NCBI GenBank assembly: GCA_903644035.1
Contig: CAHJXG010000570.1
Location: forward strand, 1 to 7,924
Origin: Rhodospirillales bacterium
GTDB lineage: Bacteria; Pseudomonadota; Alphaproteobacteria; Acetobacterales; Acetobacteraceae
Reading direction: 5' to 3'
Length of the DNA stretch: 7,924 bases
Position numbers and translations under genes: made by a program. The notes beneath the pieces were generated by a model that was not told where the DNA came from, made no database searches, and saw only the letters and a list, made by a program, of their open reading frames with translations. Shown piece after piece: positions 1-6,003 of this stretch (positions are counted from its first letter, which is position 1; the number at the start of each line of letters is the position of its first letter).

Positions 1-59
1 AGGCGGGCGGCCATGCGGCCGAGGCCGTCGGAGGAGCCGGTGATGAGGATGCGCGCCAT
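1..59 (-). CDS. Short-chain dehydrogenase/reductase (SDR), N-terminus only
   Basis: Only the first 19 codons lie in the window; the gene runs off the left edge. They encode MARILITGSSDGLGRMAAR, a first beta-strand followed by a TGxxxGxG-type glycine-rich loop (TGSSDGLG). This is the nucleotide-binding opening of classical SDR oxidoreductases, which bind NAD(P)H and are usually cytosolic. The ATG at 59-57 puts the loop at the normal distance from the N-terminus (residues 7-14) and has a GGGAA at 69-65 as a plausible ribosome binding site. It lies 42 bases after the stop of the 620-residue membrane protein with no visible terminator between them, so co-transcription is likely. The substrate cannot be read from this fragment; in this setting it could modify a sugar or be unrelated. 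Confidence 0.72.
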   Translation of the reverse strand, partial: MARILITGSSDGLGRMAAR

Positions 60-101
60 CGGTGTTCCCGTGAGGATGGGTGGGGTGTGGGGCAGGCTGC
101 T

Positions 102-1964
102 TCAGGGGCGCGCGCGGTAGAGCGCCTTGAAGTCCTCGTAGGTGAACGGCCGCGGCTCCCCGTCGACGTTGAAGTCGGCCATGACCTGGTCGGCGCTGGC
201 CTTGATGCTCTCAAGCTCGGGCCTGCTGAGCGCGGTGACATGGATGTCACTCATCCTCGCCTCCCCACGCAGCGCGTCCGATGGCGCCTCACGAAGGGGA
301 GCGTCGGGAAAGAGGATGGTGCGCAGCCCGAAGGTGGTGCTGAGGGCGGAGACCGGAGGCAGCCTGGGGAGGATCGCGTGGAACAGCATGGGGTCGAGCG
401 GAAGCGTGTTGACCCGGACATCCTCTCCCGCAAACGCCAGTTGGGCGCTGTCGAAGTCCCATGCCGCCGGGCATTGCAGGGCGCGCTGGATCTGCACGGA
501 CCGGACGACGACGTTCGCGACAGATGACGCGAAGCCGTATTGGTTTTCCGTGCGCAAATGCAGCGTCCGATGGCCGGGCTTGGCATAGACGGAGAAGCCG
601 CCCTGGCAGCCTGGGAACTCGCGTTCGGCTGACCGCGCCTCAAAGCCATGCTCCAGCAGGCGCAGCCTGAGGAAGTACTCGTCATTGAAGTGCGTGCTGA
701 GCACGAGCAGCCGCGGCTCGGTGTCGGCCTTCGCGGCGAGGCCATCCACCCGCTGCAACGAGCGCGCCACCGAGGCCTGCCACCGGAACCAGAGGAGCGG
801 CATCCACAGCCGGCCGACCCTGGCGTGCGGCCCGTCCCGCACGAAGCCATCGGGCGGGATGACGGACACCAGAACAAGCGCGCCTGCGAGCGCGATGCCG
901 AGGCGGCGCGGCCACCCTTGCCTGCCCACAAGCGCCAGCAGGTGCTCCAGCCCGCGTCCGACGTGCACGAGGCAGAACGGCGCGAGCAGGGGATAGATGT
1001 AGCGCACCTCGGTGGAGAGCCGAAGCACGGCGACGCCCAGGATGAACGCTGGATAGACGAGGAAGAGCAGGCTCCAGCGCAGGTCGAAGCTGTCCATGAC
1101 GTGGCGCCGCAGGTTCAGCACGCCGCCGATGCAGAGCAGCACAAGGGCCGGCACCCCCATGAACAGCTCGAAGACGGTCAGCCGGAACGCGATGCCGATC
1201 CGCGGGGGCACGAACTGAGCCGGGATGTGCAGCGCGCCGATCAGCGTCGTGCCGGTGATCCCGTAAGCCGCGATGGAGATGAGCAGGAACCCGGCCGTGA
1301 CCGCAACGCCGCGCACGAGCAGCGGCGCCCATCGGCCGTGCCGCAGCCAGACCATTCCGGCGACGGCGGGGCACAGCACCAGGGCATCCGTCCGGCAAAG
1401 GGTGGCCGCCCCAAGCAGAAGCCCCGACGCCACGCACGTCCGGGTCGAGCCGGATCGAGACACCGCGGCGAGCGCAGCGGCGCCAAGCGCCGCGGAGATG
1501 ATGTTGTCGTTGAAGAAGGACCCGATATCGACCAGGCCCGGCATGGCGATGAAGCCGACCGCGCAGGTCGCGGCGCCGAGCCTGCCCCAGCGTTGGGCGA
1601 TGACCACGGAGGACGAGGCGAGCAGCAGGAAGCTCGCGATGACAAGGCCGCGGAACCCGGCGTCGCCGGGATGCCCGAACGCCCGGTCAACGAAGTCCAG
1701 CAGCAGGATGATCCCGGACCGGGTCGCGAACAGGTACTGAACGATGATCGGCGTGATCGTGTCGAAGTCCGCAAGCCTGCCCTGATCCCAGACGAGCGCG
1801 ATGGAACGCAGATTCGCCGTGTAGCCCTCAAGATGCTGCGAAAACAGGACGGGACTGACGAGGTAGGCGGCTGGGACGGCGACAAGCGCCCGCAACAGCC
1901 ATCCGCTGCGTGCCGCGGCGCGTCCGGGCCGTTTCTCGATGGTCAAATCCTGCTGTCGTGCCAT
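102..1964 (-). CDS. Multi-pass membrane protein, GT-C glycosyltransferase-like (paralogue of 6004-7749)
   Basis: 620 residues. Hydrophobic segments begin near residue 22 and continue to about residue 370, giving roughly ten membrane helices, followed by a soluble C-terminal part (about 375-620) that would face the periplasm. This matches the plan of GT-C enzymes such as the PMT/ArnT group, which transfer sugars from polyprenyl-phosphate donors. Shared with its paralogue are EGY at 46-48 in the first external loop, NDN at 152-154, RTDALVLCPA at 191-200 and TEVRYIYPLLAPF at 318-330. The soluble part also aligns (LLEHGF at 436-441, CQG at 453-455). I see no textbook GT-C DD/DE pair in loop 1; E46 is the best catalytic candidate. 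A tail of about 50 residues (571-620) is absent from the paralogue. ATG at 1964-1962 follows AAGG at four bases. It begins 96 bases after the nucleotidyltransferase. Transferase activity is inferred; a non-catalytic polymer or lipid-handling role is possible. Confidence 0.72.
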   Translation of the reverse strand: MARQQDLTIEKRPGRAAARSGWLLRALVAVPAAYLVSPVLFSQHLEGYTANLRSIALVWDQGRLADFDTITPIIVQYLFATRSGIILLLDFVDRAFGHPGDAGFRGLVIASFLLLASSSVVIAQRWGRLGAATCAVGFIAMPGLVDIGSFFNDNIISAALGAAALAAVSRSGSTRTCVASGLLLGAATLCRTDALVLCPAVAGMVWLRHGRWAPLLVRGVAVTAGFLLISIAAYGITGTTLIGALHIPAQFVPPRIGIAFRLTVFELFMGVPALVLLCIGGVLNLRRHVMDSFDLRWSLLFLVYPAFILGVAVLRLSTEVRYIYPLLAPFCLVHVGRGLEHLLALVGRQGWPRRLGIALAGALVLVSVIPPDGFVRDGPHARVGRLWMPLLWFRWQASVARSLQRVDGLAAKADTEPRLLVLSTHFNDEYFLRLRLLEHGFEARSAEREFPGCQGGFSVYAKPGHRTLHLRTENQYGFASSVANVVVRSVQIQRALQCPAAWDFDSAQLAFAGEDVRVNTLPLDPMLFHAILPRLPPVSALSTTFGLRTILFPDAPLREAPSDALRGEARMSDIHVTALSRPELESIKASADQVMADFNVDGEPRPFTYEDFKALYRARP

Positions 1965-2060
1965 GAGGCCTTTCGTTGCTCTGCCTTTTGGGACGATCCT
2001 TGGGCCGGGATCGATCCGTGGGGGCCGCCGAATGTCGGTGGCATGGAGGCGGGGCGACCC
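1965..2060 (-). other. 96-base gap between nucleotidyltransferase and membrane protein genes
   Basis: This is the only gap inside the left half of the gene run. On the transcribed strand it carries a Shine-Dalgarno-like AAGG just before the downstream ATG and a 10-base palindrome ggatcgatcc at 2008-2017. I find no hairpin followed by a T-run and no convincing -35/-10 pair. Read-through from the upstream gene is therefore the simplest view, although a weak internal promoter cannot be excluded. Confidence 0.4.
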
Positions 2061-2825
2061 TCAGCCGTGCTGGCCTGCAAGCGCCAGGGCCGCGGCAGGG
2101 GGGGCGCGCACGAACTCCTCGACCTGCGCCGGCGTTCCCAGAAGGCCCACATCCGCCAGGTCGAGCTGCGCCACCCTGACCTGGCCGCCCTGAAGGATGA
2201 TCTGGTTGTAGAGCGGGGCGACGTAGCGCTCACCCTTCTCCTCGCGCCCGCCCGTCCCGAAGTAGGCGGCATAGCTGTCGGCATAGAGCGCGGCGGAGCG
2301 GAACCAGTACAGGCCCACGGTGGCGTGCGGCGAGATCCGGGCCTTCTCGCGCAGTTCCACCACCCGCCCATCCTCGCCCAGGCGCGCGAACGACCATGCG
2401 TCCCCAAGGCCCGGGAAGCAGGGCACCCAGCCGTCGCACCCCTCGGGGATCAGCGCAGGGCGGATCACGTCCGGGCGGACGAAGGTGTCGATGTTGAACA
2501 CGGCGAACGCGCCCGCGCCGGCCGCCTCCGCCAGCATCAGCGCCGTCGTCGCCTGCCCGTCCGTCGGCGCGTCGAGTTCCAGCAGCCGGTCGACCGCGAT
2601 GCCGAGGCGGCCGCAGCGCTCGCGGATGAACCCGGCCGATGCGTCGGCCCGGCGCACGGCGAAGGAGAAGCGCCATCCCGCCTCCTTGAACTCCCGCAGC
2701 GCCGCCATGGACCAGTCGAACAGCGGCAGCCCCAGCGCCTCGATCCGATACTTCGGCTGCGTGTAGCCGGCGGCGGCGAAGCGCGATCCGAAGCCGGCCA
2801 TGGTGACGGCGACTACTCCTGGCAC
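2061..2825 (-). CDS. Sugar-phosphate/headgroup nucleotidyltransferase, capsule-type
   Basis: 254 residues with a GTG start. The protein opens with a beta-strand and the pyrophosphorylase signature MAGFGSRF (9-16), then GYTQPKY (20-26) with the lysine at 25. TDGQATT (88-94) and FNID (110-113) follow; D113 is the expected metal-binding aspartate. EKARISPHATVGLYWF (160-175), YVAPLYN (201-207) and LGTP (229-232) complete the pattern of the NTP_transferase family (RmlA/GlmU-type fold). Such enzymes join NTP and a sugar-1-phosphate or similar phosphate to give an NDP-activated donor plus pyrophosphate in the cytosol. Length fits the short capsule-locus members without an added acyltransferase domain. 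GTG at 2825 keeps the whole first strand and has AAGGA six bases upstream; starting at the ATG at 2801 would cut off the strand. It overlaps the HAD gene by 13 bases. Nucleotide and substrate specificity cannot be read. Confidence 0.88.
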   Translation of the reverse strand: MPGVVAVTMAGFGSRFAAAGYTQPKYRIEALGLPLFDWSMAALREFKEAGWRFSFAVRRADASAGFIRERCGRLGIAVDRLLELDAPTDGQATTALMLAEAAGAGAFAVFNIDTFVRPDVIRPALIPEGCDGWVPCFPGLGDAWSFARLGEDGRVVELREKARISPHATVGLYWFRSAALYADSYAAYFGTGGREEKGERYVAPLYNQIILQGGQVRVAQLDLADVGLLGTPAQVEEFVRAPPAAALALAGQHG

Positions 2826-3229
2826 TGCCCGTCCTTCGCCAGGCGGTCCCGGGCGCAGAGCCGGTCCAGCGCGTCGAGCGAGTTCTCGATGAACTCCCGC
2901 GGGCGGACCGAGCGGTCGTCGATGTAGAAGCCGTTGTCGCCGGGCCAGGGCTTGGCGACGTGGACCTCGTGGAACGGCACCTCGTGGCGTTGCAGCCATT
3001 CGATCAGCACCGGAAGGACGCGCGCGCTGATCTCGCCGGAATTGCCGTCATGGCTGCGCATTCCCCGGGCCGACTGGATCACGATGCGCCAGCCGTCCGC
3101 GGCCATGCTCTGCAGCCGCGCCAGCAGCAGCGGCTCCGGCTGCAGGTCCTGGTAGCGTTCATGCGCCGCCTTGATCGGGCACAGCGTCCCGTCCACGTCC
3201 ACGACCAGCACCTTGCTCCCGGCGATCAT
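2813..3229 (-). CDS. HAD-superfamily phosphatase, EcbF/BcbF-like capsule biosynthesis type
   Basis: 138 residues. All four HAD motifs are visible: DVDGTL (11-16, with D11 nucleophile and D13 acid/base), S53 in IQSARG as motif II, K93 in AKPWPG as motif III, and the DD pair at 104-105 in FYIDDR as motif IV. The order DGNSG (61-65), PVLIEWLQRHEVPF (73-86), AKPWPGDNGFYIDDR (92-106), VRPREF (108-113) matches what I know of the small capsule biosynthesis phosphatases (EcbF/BcbF, HAD subfamily IIIC). Length is also typical. It should remove phosphate from a small phosphorylated metabolite in the cytosol. ATG at 3229-3227 overlaps the stop of the kinase-like gene as ATGA and is preceded by GGAGG at 3241-3237 with a seven-base spacer. 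Reading further upstream enters another gene and has no HAD-like sequence. Substrate unknown. Confidence 0.9.
   Translation of the reverse strand: MIAGSKVLVVDVDGTLCPIKAAHERYQDLQPEPLLLARLQSMAADGWRIVIQSARGMRSHDGNSGEISARVLPVLIEWLQRHEVPFHEVHVAKPWPGDNGFYIDDRSVRPREFIENSLDALDRLCARDRLAKDGQCQE
2832..2836 (-). promoter_or_regulatory. Ribosome binding site deciding the GTG start of the nucleotidyltransferase
   Basis: AAGGA on the minus strand, six bases before GTG 2825-2823 and inside the last codons of the HAD gene. It supports the GTG over the in-frame ATG at 2801, which has no comparable site. Confidence 0.6.
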
Positions 3230-4692
3230 CGCGCGGCCTCCAGATCTTGAATGAGGTGGCAGGCGATCAGGGCGAACCCGGCCAGCTTGCGCGGATGGTC
3301 CATGTGCAGCGGCAGCATCGACATGAACAGCGACAGCTCGTAGGCGCGGATGACGAACAGGGAATGCTCCTCCTCGACCCGCTCCTTGAAGGTCTCCCGG
3401 CTCCGATGCGGCGGGCCGCCGCTTTCGAGCGTCAGCTGCAGCTTGAGCTCCTCGTCGAGCGCGCAGTCGAACAGGTCGTTGTTGACGAAGTCGTATCCGC
3501 CCATGGCCGAGTGGCTGAACTTGGCCAGGTCGTAGAGCGGGTGCATCCAGGCCTCGTCCAGCGTGCGGGCGCCGCGGGGGTCGATCAGGCGGAACATGCC
3601 GATGCGCCGGTCGAACAGGATGTTGGAGAAGCAGGGGTCGCCGTGCCCGATGGCGAGCGCCGAGGACGGGTCGCGCCGGATGGCCTCCCGGACCAGCACG
3701 TCGGCCCGCGCCTGCATGGCCCGCAGCCCGCCGAGCGGGCCGGACGCCTCCAGCACCCGGTCGAGCTGGCGGCCGATGTCGCTCGCCAGGCACTCGGCCA
3801 GGCGCTCGTTCATCTTGCCCAGGATGTCGCGCTCCGCCTGCTCCCGCATGGCGGCGACGCCGATCTCCTGGGTGGGCCGCGCGCTGAGGAAATCGAAGAA
3901 GCGGCCCACCAAGGTGGCGAAGGAGCGCTCGTCGAACGCGAAGTGGATGAACTGCAGCGCCGCGTCGGGGACGTTGAGGCGCTCCATCGAGTAGCCGGCG
4001 CGCTCCTCGTCCTCCGTGAAGTCGAAGGTGGGCAGCAGGAACGCCTTCAGCCGCTCCGGCACGACGTGGAAGAAGCCGTACTCCCGCGCCATCTTGACGC
4101 GGTTGGTGGACGCCTTGCGAAACACGGCGCCCACCCGCGCCGTGGTGTTGAAGTGCCGGGCCTCGGTCGCGTCGCTCATGAAGGCCAGGAACGCCTCCGG
4201 ACGGCGCAGATCGACGAAGCCGAAATGGTCGAGCATGGTCGGGTGCTCGGCGGCGAGGCTGATGGCCAGCTCTCGGATGCTGGCCGGGCCGCGGGCGCGG
4301 AGCAGGGCGATGGCGTCCGGCGCGGTCAGGATCGCGGCGGCGTCGTCGTCGAACACCGGGGCGAGCAGGATGGATTGCAGGATGTGGCGGCCCTTGTCGA
4401 TCGCCGCGGGCAGGCCGCCGGGCCGGGCGGGCATCAGGAAGGACGGCAGGCGCAGGAAGGTGTGGTTCGGCTGGCCGTCCTCGATCAGCTCCGCCAGGTG
4501 GTGGGCGTCGCGCTCATCGACCAGGTGGAACAGGTCTGCGGCGCCGCCCTCCACGCAGGAGCGGCGGACCTCCTCGCCCAGCGACAGGCGCTTGCGCAGG
4601 ATGCCCGAGAAGCGCGTGGCGCCGATGATGGCGTTGATGTCGGAGGGGGGCGTCCGCCGGTCGTCGTAGATGACGGTGACAGGCCGGTTCAC
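3226..4692 (-). CDS. Kinase-like protein: C-terminal APH/choline-kinase domain with a large unassigned N-terminal region
   Basis: 488 residues, GTG start. The C-terminal half is an aminoglycoside-phosphotransferase/choline-kinase fold: K193 in VFRKAST is a candidate ATP-binding lysine, AGYSMERLN (232-240) looks like the hinge, HGDPCFSNILFD (350-361) is the catalytic loop (D352, N357), and LIDPRG (369-374) carries the metal-binding D371. Such domains phosphorylate small hydroxylated molecules with ATP; all key residues are present. The first 170 or so residues are not a kinase lobe I recognise. They open with a beta-strand (VTVIYDD, 5-11) and contain IIGATRFSGILRKR (22-35). The family normally has about 250-350 residues, so the extra region is substantial. 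GTG 4692-4690 overlaps the stop of the flippase-like gene as GTGA; the Shine-Dalgarno is weak, which suggests coupling. A role in capsule headgroup synthesis fits better than antibiotic resistance. Substrate unknown. Confidence 0.82.
   Translation of the reverse strand: MNRPVTVIYDDRRTPPSDINAIIGATRFSGILRKRLSLGEEVRRSCVEGGAADLFHLVDERDAHHLAELIEDGQPNHTFLRLPSFLMPARPGGLPAAIDKGRHILQSILLAPVFDDDAAAILTAPDAIALLRARGPASIRELAISLAAEHPTMLDHFGFVDLRRPEAFLAFMSDATEARHFNTTARVGAVFRKASTNRVKMAREYGFFHVVPERLKAFLLPTFDFTEDEERAGYSMERLNVPDAALQFIHFAFDERSFATLVGRFFDFLSARPTQEIGVAAMREQAERDILGKMNERLAECLASDIGRQLDRVLEASGPLGGLRAMQARADVLVREAIRRDPSSALAIGHGDPCFSNILFDRRIGMFRLIDPRGARTLDEAWMHPLYDLAKFSHSAMGGYDFVNNDLFDCALDEELKLQLTLESGGPPHRSRETFKERVEEEHSLFVIRAYELSLFMSMLPLHMDHPRKLAGFALIACHLIQDLEAAR
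3237..3241 (-). promoter_or_regulatory. Ribosome binding site of the HAD phosphatase gene
   Basis: GGAGG on the minus strand, seven bases before ATG 3229-3227 and inside the last codons of the kinase-like gene. It fixes the HAD start at the ATGA overlap and supports translational coupling. Confidence 0.65.
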
Positions 4693-5639
4693 AGCGTCTT
4701 GGCCGTGACGCGGAGATGGAGCCGCCGGGTTCGCCGGGCCGAGAAGGACGGCGTGAAGGCGGGGACGGTCCGCAGCGGGGAGCGGATGCGCGTGAGATAG
4801 AGGGCCGTGGCGACGCCCCAGAGCGGCAGGAGGGTGAGCAGGCAGGTGAGCCTGTACAGGCTCGCGACCTCAAGCGTCGTCCCGTCCGGATGCTGCGGGA
4901 ACAGCGTCTGGGCGAAGGACGGCAGGAACGCGCCGAAGCCCGCCTGCTGCGCGAGCAGCACGATCATGCCGCTCTCGATCACCCAGATCACAGCGGAAAG
5001 GGACAGCAGGAGCATGAGGTTGCCGTGCAGGCGCTCCCGCACGCTGCTGATCATCAACCGCGACGCGTCGACGATGCGCAGCACCCGGCGGGCGCGCGGG
5101 GCCGAGTGGTTCTGCAGGATGTAGGCCTGCAGCGCCTCCAGGCAGCCCGGCGCGACCAGCACGACGAACAGGCCCAGCACGGTGGCAAAGGCGAGCAGGC
5201 CCGCGATGGCGGCCGTGCCGGGCGGTAGCCGGCCGCCGAAGCCGGCCACCGCCGCCAGTGCCAGCAACAGGACGAGGGCGTCCAGCATACGGTCCATCAG
5301 CACGATCAGGAGCGAGCCGCCCGGGTTCCGGGACAGCCAGGCCAGCTGCTGCCAACGGTAGAGCTCGCCGAGCTTGAAGGGCACGATGAAGGACACGGGC
5401 GCCGTGTGGAAATGCAGGAGCACGACGGTCCGCACGTGCATGTTGAGCGCCGGCGCCGCCAGCAGCGCCAGCCGTGCCGCGCGGAGCGCGTGAGCGAAGC
5501 CGTAGAGGACGGCCGCCGCGAGCACCGCCGCCCAGGCGCCAGGCAGCGCGGGAAAGGCGCTCGAGACTTGATGCGACGGCAACGAAATGGCGACGGCCAC
5601 CAATGGAACGGCGATCAGCAGCGCGCGGGTGCTCAGCAT
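4689..5639 (-). CDS. Flippase-like integral membrane protein (LPG_synthase_TM / UPF0104 family)
   Basis: 316 residues, about seven or eight hydrophobic segments (first at 5-20, then near 35-62, 71-88, 109-132, 141-163, 206-230 and 262-283) and a basic C-terminal tail (284-316). Signature elements of the MprF-N-terminal/YbhN/AglD-like family are present: PFKLGELYRW (87-96), MDRMLDALVLL (115-125) and the late GTT...E...LYR (253-263). Members act in the inner membrane in lipid or lipid-linked sugar translocation or transfer. The synthetase domain found in MprF is absent, so lipid aminoacylation is not expected. ATG 5639-5637 begins just before the first membrane segment, with GGGGG six bases upstream; in-frame ATGs at 5672 and 5711 would add a non-hydrophobic leader. 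It is the first gene of the overlapping cassette. The carried substrate is inferred only from context. Confidence 0.8.
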   Translation of the reverse strand: MLSTRALLIAVPLVAVAISLPSHQVSSAFPALPGAWAAVLAAAVLYGFAHALRAARLALLAAPALNMHVRTVVLLHFHTAPVSFIVPFKLGELYRWQQLAWLSRNPGGSLLIVLMDRMLDALVLLLALAAVAGFGGRLPPGTAAIAGLLAFATVLGLFVVLVAPGCLEALQAYILQNHSAPRARRVLRIVDASRLMISSVRERLHGNLMLLLSLSAVIWVIESGMIVLLAQQAGFGAFLPSFAQTLFPQHPDGTTLEVASLYRLTCLLTLLPLWGVATALYLTRIRSPLRTVPAFTPSFSARRTRRLHLRVTAKTL

Positions 5640-6003
5640 GATTGACCCCCGGGGCCTGGCGACCGGGACCATCCATGTGAACGCGCGGGAATACTGTTCA
5701 ATTCTGAACATTCAGCGTCGGTCCAAACGATGTGGGGCGACACTGCTGCTCGGTGCACCTGGTCTGGGTTGGAGCATCAGTGATGTAACCTGACCATCAT
5801 TAAACCCCAACAAGCGAGTAGGCTTCGATATTGCGGCGCCACTCAAGGCAAACGACTGCCCTCTGCGACGCTGTCTGTTCTGTCCTCCCTTTTTCGTGCG
5901 GAGACGGGGATGTGACTGCACGGCGCAGCTTTACAAGTTCCTGTCCGCGGCCGTTGGACCTTCGGGATGGCGTGCCGCGCCGAGCGGGCTGTTCGGACTG
6001 GGT
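5640..6003 (-). promoter_or_regulatory. 364-base intergenic region, probable control region of the four-gene cassette
   Basis: No credible gene was seen on either strand. From 5701 to 5940 I count 133 G+C in 240 bases (about 55%; 48% at 5761-5820), against roughly 73-83% in samples of the upstream gene. Such a drop is typical of promoter DNA, and this is the only large gap before the cassette. It contains the inverted repeat at 5695-5710 and a smaller palindrome, catcagtgatg, at 5775-5785. I could not settle on a -35/-10 pair, no riboswitch fold was recognised, and no hairpin plus T-run terminates the upstream gene. The promoter role is inferred from position and composition. Confidence 0.4.
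5695..5710. repeat. 16-base inverted repeat, possible operator
   Basis: tgttca-attc-tgaaca has perfect 6-base arms around a 4-base spacer. Its near end lies 55 bases upstream of the preferred start of the flippase-like gene. The size and symmetry suit a dimeric regulator, but arms of this length arise by chance about once in a region of this size when several spacer lengths are allowed. No regulator gene lies in the window. Confidence 0.3.

Noticed and set aside
2008..2017. Palindrome ggatcgatcc as an operator before the 620-residue gene
   Set aside because: A 10-base self-complementary site built from GATC/CGAT units is common by chance, and no promoter elements surround it.
648..2927. 759-codon open frame on the plus strand
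   Set aside because: It lies antisense to the 620-residue membrane gene and the nucleotidyltransferase and spans their intergenic gap. Its product is a run of Arg, Gly, Glu, Gln, His and Pro with no domain, typical of a frame kept open by high-GC third positions.
3226..4692. Aminoglycoside resistance gene
   Set aside because: The APH-type fold is shared by many small-molecule kinases. The long N-terminal region and the capsule-type HAD and nucleotidyltransferase neighbours point to biosynthesis.
3247..4800. 517-codon open frame on the plus strand
   Set aside because: It is antisense to the kinase-like gene, whose motifs are clear. The product is low-complexity Gly/Arg/Glu/Val/Gln-rich with no recognisable motif.
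5640..5711. 24-codon N-terminal extension of the flippase-like protein from ATG 5711
   Set aside because: The added residues are not hydrophobic, delay the first membrane helix and would bring the inverted repeat into the coding region; the ATG at 5639 has a better ribosome site.
5712..5921. 69-codon minus-strand frame ending directly before the ATG at 5711
   Set aside because: The product is basic with no motif, it lies in the low-GC gap, and the adjoining ATG at 5711 is not the preferred start. Probably chance.
5712..6003. A specific sigma-70 promoter, such as TTGTTG with GTTACA on the minus strand
   Set aside because: Candidate hexamer pairs match the consensus at only about half the positions or have wrong spacing; none stands out enough to annotate.
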